A stretch of DNA of 64,000 nucleotides from CBDBND01 sp965207985 (GTDB lineage: Bacteria; Pseudomonadota; Alphaproteobacteria; Rhodospirillales; Rhodospirillaceae): the NCBI GenBank assembly GCA_965207985.1, contig CBDBND010000013.1, forward strand, positions 62,001 through 126,000, in the 5' to 3' direction. A model generated the notes under the pieces. It worked only from the letters and a program-made list of their open reading frames with translations. It was not told the DNA's origin and made no database searches. Position numbers and translations under genes: made by a program. This document shows positions 37,089 through 45,813 of this stretch, piece by piece. Every line of letters starts with the position of its first letter. Position 1 is the first letter of the stretch.

Positions 37089-37784
37089 ATGACAGGCGAA
37101 CTCGACGCAACGGGTGTGGGTACTCAACCCAGCGACGAACGCAAGCCGTGGGAACCCAAATCGGCTGACATTCGGGAGTCGGTTGCCAAATACAGCCGCT
37201 TTGTTTCCGCCATGAAAATACTGCTGCCGTCTCTCGCAGCATTTCTATTTGCTCTTGTTTTGATATTGCCGCAATTGCGCGATGAACCCGATCAGTTTTC
37301 GGCAGACATTGTACCGACGCGCGATGGCGAGGCTGGAACCCTCAGTCTCGTCAATGCCCGGTACTTTGGTGTTGATGAGTCAGGGCAACCGTTTTCGGTT
37401 ACGGCTGAGTCGGTACGTGAAACCGATGACGAGGGCGAGACGATTGATCTTGTCGGACCAAAGGCGGACATCAGTCTTAACGATGGAACTTGGCTGGTCG
37501 TGGGGGCCGAGAACGGCAAGTATGACCGGGGGACCCAAGTCTTGGACCTAACTGGGGAAGTAAACCTCTTTCAAGACCAGGGATATGAACTGCATACGGA
37601 TGCCGCAACGGTCCATCTCGACCAGGGACGCGCCACCAGCACGGTATCGGTTTACAGTCAGGGACCGTTCGGCCAGCTTGAATCAAACGGATTTGAACTG
37701 GAGGACAAAGGCAAAGTGGTGCACTTTACCGGCCCGGCCCGGCTTCTCTTGAATGGCAGCGCCAAGGGGCCCCAGGTGCCATGA
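37089..37784 (+). CDS. lptC: LPS export bitopic protein LptC
   Basis: This 231-residue protein has a cytoplasmic N-terminus, one transmembrane helix (ILLPSLAAFLFALVLILPQL) and a periplasmic beta-jellyroll domain. LptC connects the LptBFG transporter with LptA. Position between kdsD and lptA is as expected. Its stop overlaps lptA by 4 bp. Confidence 0.9.
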   Translation: MTGELDATGVGTQPSDERKPWEPKSADIRESVAKYSRFVSAMKILLPSLAAFLFALVLILPQLRDEPDQFSADIVPTRDGEAGTLSLVNARYFGVDESGQPFSVTAESVRETDDEGETIDLVGPKADISLNDGTWLVVGAENGKYDRGTQVLDLTGEVNLFQDQGYELHTDAATVHLDQGRATSTVSVYSQGPFGQLESNGFELEDKGKVVHFTGPARLLLNGSAKGPQVP

Positions 37785-38647
37785 ACCGCTCTTCGTTTCT
37801 AACCTTCCTCGTCTTGATTGCTTCCACGTCTGTGGCAGCGCAAACCCTGTCGTTCCGCTCAGATGATCCCGATCAGCCCATAGAAGTTTTGGCTGAGCAA
37901 GGCATCGAGTGGCAACAAGAGCAAAAACGGTTCATTGCCCGCGGATCGGCTCGCGCCAAACAGGGAGACGTTGAGGTATTTGCCGACGAGTTGGTGGCCC
38001 ACTACCGGGATAACGACACCGGTGCGACAGACGTTTTCCGGGTTGAAGCGTTTGGCGATGTGACGATTCAGTCTGCGGGCGAAACCGCAACTGGTAATGC
38101 AGCCGTTTATGATTTCGATACGGCGGTCCTTGTCATTGAAGGCGCCCCCGTTCGCTTGGAAACGCCGGATGGAATCGTCACCGCCTACGACACGATTCAA
38201 TATTGGGAAAATGAAAACGTTGCCGTCGCCGAAGGCAATGCAATGGCGGAGAAAGACGATCAAAAACTGACCGCCGATACATTAACTGCACGGTTCAAAG
38301 AACTGCCGGGGTCAGATAACGGCAGCGCAAGGCGTAGTGGTGAACTCTCCCGCATTGAAGGTCACGGTAACGTCAGGCTGGAATCAAAGGGAGATATCAT
38401 TCTTGGCGAACGCGGCCGTTACGACCTCGATAGCGGCATCGCAACGTTGGATGGCAATGTGCGATTGACCTCGGATCGAAATCAACTGCAGGGTGGATTT
38501 GCCGTGGTTGATACGAATAATGGGATCAGCACACTTTATGCCAGCGAGGCTGAAGCAGGCGTGCCTGGACCGTCAAAGGCGCCAAGGGTCCGCGGTCTCT
38601 TAGTCCCGCGCCCGAAAAGGGTCACGGAATCACCGGATTCGGAGTAA
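37781..38647 (+). CDS. lptA: LPS transport periplasmic protein LptA
   Basis: It has a signal peptide (LTFLVLIASTSVAAQ) and an OstA/LptA domain with repeated beta-strand pattern (ARGSARAKQGDVEVFADELVA, where only part is quoted; IEGHGNVRLESKGDIILGERG-like repeats). The 288-residue length is longer than E. coli LptA because of an acidic insertion and a basic tail, as usual in Alphaproteobacteria. It bridges the periplasm for LPS transport. Confidence 0.9.
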   Translation: MNRSSFLTFLVLIASTSVAAQTLSFRSDDPDQPIEVLAEQGIEWQQEQKRFIARGSARAKQGDVEVFADELVAHYRDNDTGATDVFRVEAFGDVTIQSAGETATGNAAVYDFDTAVLVIEGAPVRLETPDGIVTAYDTIQYWENENVAVAEGNAMAEKDDQKLTADTLTARFKELPGSDNGSARRSGELSRIEGHGNVRLESKGDIILGERGRYDLDSGIATLDGNVRLTSDRNQLQGGFAVVDTNNGISTLYASEAEAGVPGPSKAPRVRGLLVPRPKRVTESPDSE

Positions 38648-38697
38648 AGTTTCCTTAATCCGCCTCGGCTATACCGCGGGGCGAGGGAAGAGATGGT

Positions 38698-39489
38698 ATG
38701 ACACCGGATACGGTAGACAGCACAACGCCAACGGGCGCGCCAACGGATGCTCGGGTTAACGAAGCATCCGAAGGTTTGGTGGTGGAAGGTCTTGGCAAGT
38801 CTTTCAAAGGGCGTCCGGTTCTGCGCGCCGTCAGCCTTTCGGTCAAGCGGGGCGAAGCGGTTGGGCTGTTGGGACCGAACGGAGCCGGTAAAACGACGTC
38901 TTTTTACTGCGTCACCGGCCTTATCAGTCCCGATGAAGGCCGTATTCATTTGGACGGTGAAGACATAACGCCGCTCCCCATGTACCGGCGTGCCCGCTTG
39001 GGTATCGGATATTTGCCGCAAGAGGCTTCCATTTTTCGCGGCATGTCCGTTGAAGCCAATATCCGCGCCGTCGCTGAAGTAATCGAATCAGACAAAGCAC
39101 GACAAGATGAGTTGGTTGATTCCTTATTGGAGGAATTCAACGTCACTCATCTTCGTCAGTCTCCTGCTCTCTCACTATCCGGCGGTGAGCGCCGCCGTGT
39201 GGAAATCGCCCGGGCCTTAGCCTCACGCCCAAGCTTCTTGCTGCTCGATGAGCCACTGGCCGGGATTGATCCCATTGCCGTCGCCGACATCCGGGACCTG
39301 GTGTCACACCTGAAGGACCGTGGCCTGGGCGTTCTCATTACCGATCACAACGTGCGCGAAACCCTGGACATCATTGATCGGGCATACATCCTCCACGAGG
39401 GAGCGGTTCTCATGGAAGGTGCGCCTTCCGAAATCGTGGCCCATGAGGGTGTGCGCCGGGTGTACCTGGGAGAGCGTTTCAGCCTCTGA
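38698..39489 (+). CDS. lptB: LPS export ABC ATPase LptB
   Basis: The ATPase has Walker A GPNGAGKTTSFYCVTGLI, signature LSGGERRRVEIARAL and Walker B FLLLDEPLAGID, and ends with DHNVRETLDIIDRAYILHEG. These are LptB hallmarks. An N-terminal extension of about 25 residues precedes the ABC fold, so a later start is possible. It powers LPS extraction with LptFG. Confidence 0.95.
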   Translation: MTPDTVDSTTPTGAPTDARVNEASEGLVVEGLGKSFKGRPVLRAVSLSVKRGEAVGLLGPNGAGKTTSFYCVTGLISPDEGRIHLDGEDITPLPMYRRARLGIGYLPQEASIFRGMSVEANIRAVAEVIESDKARQDELVDSLLEEFNVTHLRQSPALSLSGGERRRVEIARALASRPSFLLLDEPLAGIDPIAVADIRDLVSHLKDRGLGVLITDHNVRETLDIIDRAYILHEGAVLMEGAPSEIVAHEGVRRVYLGERFSL

Positions 39490-39510
39490 CGGCGGGGGAC
39501 CGAAAAGCAC

Positions 39511-41019
39511 ATGGCACTCGGCCCCAGGCTCGATCTCCGGCAATCACAAAACCTTGTGATGACGCCGCAATTGCAGCAAGCCATCCGGCTGCTGCAGTTG
39601 TCTGCTGTTGATCTTATCGATTTCGTCGACAAAGAGTTGGAATCCAACCCGTTGCTTGAGCGCGATGAATCCGCATCCGGCAGTGCTCTGAGTGAAGCCA
39701 TGGGCAACGCCGACGACCGAACGGAAGACGGCATGGTTGTGGTCGATACCCTTGAGGAAAATCAGTCAGACACCCCACTGGATATCGATGACAGCATGGC
39801 GGGCAATGACGCTGCTTTCGACACATCCGCCGACGCGCCGACCGGCGTGGCCGATATGTCCTCTTGGTCAAGCCGCCGCAGTTTTGATGAGTTCCTTCCC
39901 GATCTCGAACAAACCTTGTCTGAAGACGAAGATCTGCGGACCCATCTTGAACGTCAGCTCAGTTTGTCCGTCAAAGACCCGGCGGAACGGCTTATTGGCA
40001 CGGCCTTGATCGACAGTCTCGACGACAGCGGATACATCGCCGGTGACCTAACTGCGATTGCCGAGCAATTGGGAGCGCCGGTTAAACGCATCGAGACGGT
40101 TCTTTCCGTACTGCAATCCTTCGATCCGCCCGGATTGTTTGCACGGGATTTGAAGGAATGCCTGGCCTTACAGTTGAAGGACCGGGACCGCTATGACCCG
40201 GCCATGGCCGCTCTTGTGGAAAACCTTGATCTGCTGGCGACCCGCGATTTCGAAAAACTCTTAAGTCTGTGCAACGTTGACCAAGAGGACCTCGAAGAGA
40301 TGATAACTGAGGTCCGCGCCCTTGATCCAAAACCGGCCTTGAAATTTGAACAGGCTGTGAGCCAAACGGTTATTCCAGACGTCATCATGACACCCTCTAC
40401 CGAAGGGGGTTGGCGGGTCGAGTTGAATAACGAAACCTTGCCGCGGGTGTTGGTGAACAATCAGTACTATGCGGAACTTAGCCGGACGGCAGGCGACGAT
40501 ACCGAGAAGACGTTTGTGGCGGAAAAGTTTCAGTCTGCAAACTGGCTGGTCCGCGCCTTAGAACAACGCGCAACAACAATTCTCAAAGTCGCAACCGCTT
40601 TGGTCAAAAAACAAGATGCGTTTTTCCGCAAAGGCATTACCCATCTGCGGCCACTCATTCTTCGTGATATCGCCGAAGAAATAGACCTTCACGAAAGTAC
40701 GGTCAGCCGGGTGACGGCGAACAAATACATCGCCACACCACGCGGTATCTACAAACTCAAATATTTCTTTTCCCAGGCGCTGGCAACGGACGCCGGTGGC
40801 GAGGGAACGTCAGCGGAGGCGGTACGCTATCGGATCAAGAAAATGATCGATGAAGAGGCGGCAGACGACATACTCTCCGATGACCGGATCGTCGAATTAT
40901 TGCGTGCGGACGGTATCTCAGTGGCTCGGCGAACAGTCGCTAAGTATCGGGATTCATTGAAGATTCCGTCGTCCGTACAACGCCGCCGGGAGAAGGCCCG
41001 TAACCTCTCTACGAGCTAG
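39511..41019 (+). CDS. rpoN: RNA polymerase sigma-54 factor
   Basis: RpoN directs transcription from -24/-12 promoters with enhancer-binding activators. Region I is Gln/Leu-rich (LRQSQNLVMTPQLQQAIRLL), then an acidic region II, core-binding region, HTH and the C-terminal RpoN box ARRTVAKYRDSLKIPSS. The length of 502 aa is normal. It lies directly after lptB, the usual alphaproteobacterial order. Confidence 0.97.
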   Translation: MALGPRLDLRQSQNLVMTPQLQQAIRLLQLSAVDLIDFVDKELESNPLLERDESASGSALSEAMGNADDRTEDGMVVVDTLEENQSDTPLDIDDSMAGNDAAFDTSADAPTGVADMSSWSSRRSFDEFLPDLEQTLSEDEDLRTHLERQLSLSVKDPAERLIGTALIDSLDDSGYIAGDLTAIAEQLGAPVKRIETVLSVLQSFDPPGLFARDLKECLALQLKDRDRYDPAMAALVENLDLLATRDFEKLLSLCNVDQEDLEEMITEVRALDPKPALKFEQAVSQTVIPDVIMTPSTEGGWRVELNNETLPRVLVNNQYYAELSRTAGDDTEKTFVAEKFQSANWLVRALEQRATTILKVATALVKKQDAFFRKGITHLRPLILRDIAEEIDLHESTVSRVTANKYIATPRGIYKLKYFFSQALATDAGGEGTSAEAVRYRIKKMIDEEAADDILSDDRIVELLRADGISVARRTVAKYRDSLKIPSSVQRRREKARNLSTS

Positions 41020-41208
41020 TCGAGTCCCTTTCTTGACTCGGGATATGGTCCTGAATATGTTTCGCCGCCCGCTCGAAAGGGGGCCCGCTTTGATGCGGCA
41101 AAAGCATCGGTTTCGCGCACGGATAAACAGGTCGCGAATACGTGAGCAAGACACAAGTGAACGTCAGTTCTAATTGCGTTAGCCTTTGAAAAAATCAGTT
41201 GGGAGACA

Positions 41209-41304
41209 TCCCATAGAGTAAGCTCATTGCACAGTTTTCTGCGCGGACAAGGGCATTTAGAGGTATGTCGTTTCAATGGGCAGAGACCGTCACGCTCTAT
41301 GGGA
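41209..41304 (+). promoter_or_regulatory. Leader region of ptsN with a spaced inverted repeat
   Basis: The 298 bp between rpoN and ptsN has no recognisable gene; an hpf gene, often found here, is absent. TCCCATAGAG (41209-41218) is repeated in inverse as CTCTATGGGA (41295-41304), just upstream of the ptsN ATG. The pair could fold in RNA and affect ptsN translation. Confidence 0.35.
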
Positions 41305-41317
41305 CATAAGTTTGGGT

Positions 41318-41776
41318 ATGGAAATTAGCGATCTGTTGAAGCCCGACTCCGTTGTCATCTTAAAGACAACGAGCAAGAAACAAGTATTGCAGGAACTCGC
41401 AAAAACTGCGTCTCAAATCACTGACATCAGCGAACGCAAAATATTCGACACGTTGCTGGAAAGAGAACGTCTTGGTACGACCGGTGTCGGCAACGGAATC
41501 GCCATTCCCCATGGCAAGTTGAGTGATCTAACCGATCTTCACGGTGTTTTTGCACGCCTGGACAAACCAGTCGATTTCGAAGCCATTGATGACGAGCCGG
41601 TCGATCTTGTGTTTCTCCTTCTTGCTCCTGAGCAAGCCGGCGCGGACCACCTCAAGGCACTCGCCCGTGTGTCCCGCCTGCTTCGCGATCCGGCAACCTG
41701 TGAAAAACTTCGCGGTGCCACCAACACAGACGGCCTTTACATGCTACTGACGCAGTCCGAAGCACAAGCCGCGTAA
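41318..41776 (+). CDS. ptsN: Nitrogen-type PTS EIIA protein
   Basis: The ATG at 41318 gives MEISDLLKPDSVVILK, the normal start; the frame extends upstream without similarity. The phosphorylated His is in GIAIPHGKL. The 152-residue protein is the EIIANtr of the nitrogen PTS, which signals carbon/nitrogen status and potassium. It follows rpoN and ends in a terminator. Confidence 0.95.
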   Translation: MEISDLLKPDSVVILKTTSKKQVLQELAKTASQITDISERKIFDTLLERERLGTTGVGNGIAIPHGKLSDLTDLHGVFARLDKPVDFEAIDDEPVDLVFLLLAPEQAGADHLKALARVSRLLRDPATCEKLRGATNTDGLYMLLTQSEAQAA

Positions 41777-41784
41777 GTATCGCT

Positions 41785-41809
41785 CCCAGCCCCTCCGGCT
41801 GGGTTTTTT
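41785..41809 (+). terminator. Rho-independent terminator after ptsN
   Basis: CCCAGCC pairs with GGCTGGG around a 5-base loop, followed by TTTTTT, starting 8 bp after the ptsN stop. It marks the right edge of the conserved block. Confidence 0.9.
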
Positions 41810-41829
41810 GTTGCACCATTAATTTTTAA

Positions 41830-41902
41830 ACGCGCTATAGGCCCGGGCCATGCGCATGGCTACGGTAATCCAACACATCGCCATAAAGATCAACGGAATT
41901 AC
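41830..41902 (-). pseudogene. Possible C-terminal scrap of a membrane protein
   Basis: On the minus strand about 24 codons read PLIFMAMCWITVAMRMARAY and end in FKN and a stop. The composition is that of a transmembrane helix with a basic end. No start is visible; a stop lies just upstream, next to the truncated methyltransferase gene. It may be the remainder of a core gene cut when the island arrived. Tentative. Confidence 0.25.
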
Positions 41903-41913
41903 AAGTTAGGGGC

Positions 41914-43217
41914 TTAAACACCAAGTTCACCCTGATCTTTAGATGGCTTCATACGCCTCTGGCTCCTAGGTAGAACCGGCGATTTGTCGCCCTTACCCAC
42001 CACTGTGGGCGTCTCAAATCTCTTGCCATCAAGAATTTCCGGTACTGTGAGCATCTGCATCCGTGGGTATGTCCTGCCAAGCACTTTCAGGTCGCCAGCT
42101 TGAGCCATTTCACGGGCAAAATTGCGGGCTTTCCGGTCTCCCAGATCATCCATGACAATTAGCCCTACCATCTTTGCCTCATCCCGCTCTAACACCCCTC
42201 GCAGATCGCGCACGACGCCAATGTTCACGTTAGCACCGCCTTTGACTTCCAGGACCATGCTTTGCAGATCAGGCTGGTTAGGGATAGCGAAATACAACCT
42301 GCCGTCAACGCCGCCATCGGCTGTGCGCCGTGTCGTTACAAACCCGTCAACCTGTTCAACGGCCCATTTTTGGAAGTGATATTTGTCGCGTGTCCAAAGG
42401 TCTTGTGCGCCTTCCAAATTACGAGGCACACCGTCAATCTCAAAATCTTCGCCCTCAACCAGCCCTAGCTTGTCGCGTAGCCGGACGCTTGCTACACGCT
42501 TGATAGCGTGGATGGCAATATCGCAACCAATCCAGCGCCGCCCTAGCCGGTGCGCGGCCTCAATCGTCGTGGCACAACCGCAAAATGGATCGAATACAAC
42601 GCCGTCTGGGTCGGAACTACTATTGATGATGCGCTCCAAAAGCGCGAGTGGTTTTTGAGTCGCATAGCCGAGCCTCTCCTTGGCGCGAGAGTTGATGGGG
42701 TTTATATCGGTCCAGATATCAGAAAGCGGTAAGCCCTTCATTTCATCGAGATAGCGTTTGATCCTGATCCCGCCTTTGCTCGTAAAGTACAGCCGGTTTT
42801 CGCGTCCAAGTTCCTTCATCTTTTCTAGCGGCACACGCCACTCAGCGGTCACGCCCTTGTATTCGTATGTGTATCCTCCCGCCGCAAGGCCCTTGGCCGT
42901 TAAATCTCCATCCATGAAACGCCGCCCATCTGGATCAGCGTGCCTATGGCGCTGATCTATATATTCCTGACCATAGGGCACGAATTGCTTGTTGTGCGCG
43001 ACGTGCGTAGCGTCCCGGCTGTAGTGCAGAATGATATCGTGAACGGATGCCAGCATTTTGGCGTCGCTGTGCGCACTGGTCCACTTCCATACGATTTCGC
43101 TCAAAAATTGGGAGTGGCCAAATATGCCGTCCATCATGATCTTGATGTAGTGCGAAGCGGTCGGGTCGCAGTGCAAATAGATCGAGCCGGTTGGTTTTAG
43201 GATGCCGCGCATGGGGA
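41914..43217 (-). pseudogene. 5'-truncated DNA methyltransferase fused to a PD-(D/E)XK-like nuclease domain
   Basis: The first native residues are RGILKPTGSIYLHCDPTASHY, which in relatives lies well inside the protein; the upstream part with the DPPY catalytic motif is missing. Motif I is present as DPFCGCATTIEAA. After about residue 290 comes a domain with GGVDGRLYF and LEVKGG, consistent with a restriction-endonuclease-like fold. The cut at 43217/43218 joins an IS3-type transposase fragment, so about the first 80-100 residues are lost. Without DPPY it cannot methylate DNA. A short ATG at 43212 could still start a protein. Confidence 0.85.
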
Positions 43218-43732
43218 GTAAAGGAAGCCGCGCCTGAGCGGGATGTAGGTGATGTCGGCGCACCAGACATGGTCGGGGCGCTCGATGGCGAGGCCCTTGA
43301 GACGGTACGGATAGACCCGGTGTTCGGGATGGGGCGTGCTCGTCTTCGGCGCCCGGTAGATCGCCTCCAGCCCCATCAGGCGCATGAGGCGCCGAACCCG
43401 GTGACGGCCGACGACACCCCCCTCGCGGCGCAAATGACGGGCCATCTGACGGGACCCATAGAACGGATGTTTAAGGAACAACTCGTCGATGCGCCGCATC
43501 AGCGCCAGGTTGGCCGGGCTCTCGCCCCGCAGCCTGTAATAGAGAGATGATCGGCTGATCGACAGTATCTCGCATTGACGGCTCAAGCTGAGACCGGAAA
43601 CGTCGCGGCGCACCATCGCCTTGCGCTCCGGCCGGCTCATCGCTTGAGCCCTTTGGCCAAAAAATCCCGCTCCACCGTCAACTGGCCGATCTTGGCATGA
43701 AGATCGTGGACCTCGGCCTCAATGTCCCGGCG
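43218..43732 (-). mobile_element. IS3-family fragment (end of orfA, start of orfB)
   Basis: These 515 bp appear identical to 59617-60131 of the larger element downstream. They contain the last ~30 codons of orfA and the first ~140 codons of orfB (open to 43640), ending at GRRGFLY-type sequence where the methyltransferase gene begins. Neither terminal repeat is present. It is an internal fragment, not a transposable copy. Confidence 0.9.
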
Positions 43733-43867
43733 CGCCTGGTCGGCATTGATCCTGCACCGGCGACGGGTTTTGGCGCGTAGTGTCTCCCGTCAGCGCTAAT
43801 GGAACATATTGGGGTGATTGCGTAAGTGAGTGTTTTTGGCTCATCGTCACCAATTAAGGAGTGAACG

Positions 43868-44050
43868 ATGAGAGACAAAACAGAACGTCCCCAAGCTGCG
43901 GCGGAGCAAACCGTAAAGGACATCCGGCGCAAGACGTGCAAGCAGTATTCGGCGGAGGAGAAGATCTGAATTGTCCCAACAGATCTGCGTGGCGAGGACA
44001 ACATATCCGAACTGTGCCGCCCTAGGGGAATCGCCGAGAGTCTGTATTCC
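43868..44050 (+). pseudogene. Relic of a second IS3-type orfA
   Basis: Plus-strand reading gives MRDKTERPQAAAEQTVKDIR, then RKTCKQYSAEEKI, a TGA in frame (43967-43969), then IVPTDLRGEDNISELC. This is the N-terminal helix-turn-helix protein of a common IS3-type element, broken by the stop. The upstream sequence from about 43790 resembles such an element's left end. The rest of the element is absent. Confidence 0.7.
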
Positions 44051-44136
44051 GTGTCTCTTTTGAAAACGTCATCCGCATCTGGACGGTTGTATTATGAAAG
44101 CCTGCGGATAAGGTTTTCGGAAGGGACAGGGCTTTT

Positions 44137-45330
44137 TTACACCGGCTTCGTTGCCTTTATTGCTCCGGTGCCAAAAGACGCTGCCTGTATTGTTTCGTCA
44201 ACGTCAAAGCCAACATCCCGAATTAAGTCTGCAAAATCACGGGATTCAAAATCGCGGCGCCAGAATTCATTGTTGAGGTTGCGGTCATTCCAGACGCGAA
44301 AATTCCAATTGGCTGTCTTCTTGGGTGCTTGTTTACCGGTTCGGTGATCGATGGGGAAAAACACTCCGCCTGGCCTGAGCACGCGAAACGCTTCTTTAAT
44401 GATATTGTCCGTGGCCTCCGCACTCACTTCATGATGGAGAATATTAGACACCACTAGGTCAAAGTGATCGTCAGGAAACTTGGTATCTTCGGCTAACCGC
44501 TGGGCAAAGTTACAGTTGATCCCTAGATCAACGGCCCGCGTATGAGCGAAACGAACCATGGGTCCGCCAACGTCTATGCCCCAGACTTCCGCTTCAGGGA
44601 ATCGTTCCTTTATTCCAATGGTCAACCGGCCGGTTGCACAGCCCATATCGAGTATACGATTGACCATACCATCCTCCGGCGGATGCACCCGTTGCGCCAT
44701 TGCGACCTGAAGTTCGTCTTGGCTGTTCTTGCCCCGGAACGATTGATAGAAAACGTTTCCATAGTAGTAGTTGATGTACCCCGCGAACGGATCACCAACG
44801 TACCCACCGGGTTGGATATGGATCTCATGTTTCGTGTAATCGGGTAGGTCCATGTCCGGGTTCAATTCCAACGTGCCCGGACCTGCATCTTCAGCCGATT
44901 CCATTTCGTCGTAGTACTGATTGGCATTGTTGTGGAAGGTGTCTTGTAAAACTTTCCAAGTCATACGTTGATTGGTTACCCATGTTCGCATACGCGTGGC
45001 GATAAGGGGTTCGGACCTGATGAAATCAAAAAAGTCTTCAACCGCGACGTTACTGTCAGGATCGATATCATTCTCTTTCAGTATTGTAATGAATTGTTCC
45101 GTCGACACCTTGTCGAGATCATTGTTAATCCAAGACAGGAATCCGGCATGGAAATCCATCTGGCTTTCGATATCGGCGGTGGGGAGGCGCTCAAACTTAC
45201 CCTCTGATCCTCGCGGTTCAACGTCCAGAAACTGACCAGTTTTAGCCCGTGCCCGACGGCCGCTGAGCGCCGAGGCCGCAAAAGAAGCCACCGCCGCTGT
45301 CGCGGTGAAGAGCATGCGCCGGTCAATCAT
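44137..45330 (-). CDS. SAM-dependent methyltransferase with Tat-like signal peptide (copy 1)
   Basis: The start at 45330 gives IDRRMLFTATAAVASFAASA, a twin-arginine-like signal with cleavage near residue 29. A helical N-terminal domain follows (residues about 40-200), with LNPDMDLPDY and HIQPGGYVGDPFAGY. The Rossmann methyltransferase domain has motif I ILDMGCATGR (226-235), GIDVGGPMVRFA and a post-I FDLVVSNILHHE. The length is 397 aa. The start overlaps the upstream 122-residue gene by 8 bp. It is highly similar to the protein at 56387-57583. A methyltransferase carrying an export signal is unusual, since SAM is cytoplasmic. Substrate unknown. Confidence 0.8.
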   Translation of the reverse strand: MIDRRMLFTATAAVASFAASALSGRRARAKTGQFLDVEPRGSEGKFERLPTADIESQMDFHAGFLSWINNDLDKVSTEQFITILKENDIDPDSNVAVEDFFDFIRSEPLIATRMRTWVTNQRMTWKVLQDTFHNNANQYYDEMESAEDAGPGTLELNPDMDLPDYTKHEIHIQPGGYVGDPFAGYINYYYGNVFYQSFRGKNSQDELQVAMAQRVHPPEDGMVNRILDMGCATGRLTIGIKERFPEAEVWGIDVGGPMVRFAHTRAVDLGINCNFAQRLAEDTKFPDDHFDLVVSNILHHEVSAEATDNIIKEAFRVLRPGGVFFPIDHRTGKQAPKKTANWNFRVWNDRNLNNEFWRRDFESRDFADLIRDVGFDVDETIQAASFGTGAIKATKPV

Positions 45331-45691
45331 CGATTTGCCCCCGTTTCCTGCTTTTTTCGAGATCGGGTCCATAGGCTATGGAATCTTTGCCTCCCCGTTT
45401 TAGCGCGCCATACGTCTTCTCGATGAATTGGTCGCGTTCTTCGCGCCACTGTTTCTCCTCTTCGGCGGTAGGAACGTAGGCTTCCACCAGATCCTTCGAT
45501 ACCCCTTGTTGTGCGAGGACGCTCTCTAGAATCTTGACCCGTCTTTTGGTCGTCCAGACTTCAGAGCCGAGCGCGATTACCGTCGTCATCAAATTGTCAA
45601 CGACCGGGTTGTCATAAAAGACGACACTATCGATGTCGTATTCAAAGAAATCCGAAGTATGGGACCTCCGGCCATTATCATTCGGGGGCAT
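45323..45691 (-). CDS. Small helical partner protein of the methyltransferase (copy 1)
   Basis: A 122-residue protein with a good AGGAGG site 8 bp before the ATG. No known family is recognised. The core is VVFYDNPVVDNLMTTVIALG then SEVWTTKRRVKILESVLAQQ, predicted mainly helical and possibly coiled-coil; the C-terminal third is charged (EEEKQWREERDQFIEKTYG). A near-identical copy is at 57576 and a diverged one at 51434, both next to methyltransferases of the same family. The 8 bp overlap with the methyltransferase start suggests that the two products act together. Confidence 0.75.
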   Translation of the reverse strand: MPPNDNGRRSHTSDFFEYDIDSVVFYDNPVVDNLMTTVIALGSEVWTTKRRVKILESVLAQQGVSKDLVEAYVPTAEEEKQWREERDQFIEKTYGALKRGGKDSIAYGPDLEKSRKRGQIDD

Positions 45692-45813
45692 TTTTTGGCC
45701 TCCTAAATTTGGTCTAAATAGTGGCTGTTACCTGAAAGTGTAAATTCTCACGGTGCGCAATCCAAATCGATGGTGTCTATTGGATCAATCGCGCTAAAAA
45801 ATTGGCAGGAATA

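Noticed and set aside
41021..41040. CGAGTC/GACTCG hairpin after rpoN as a terminator
   Set aside because: The stem is only 6 bp and no T-run follows, so it is not called.
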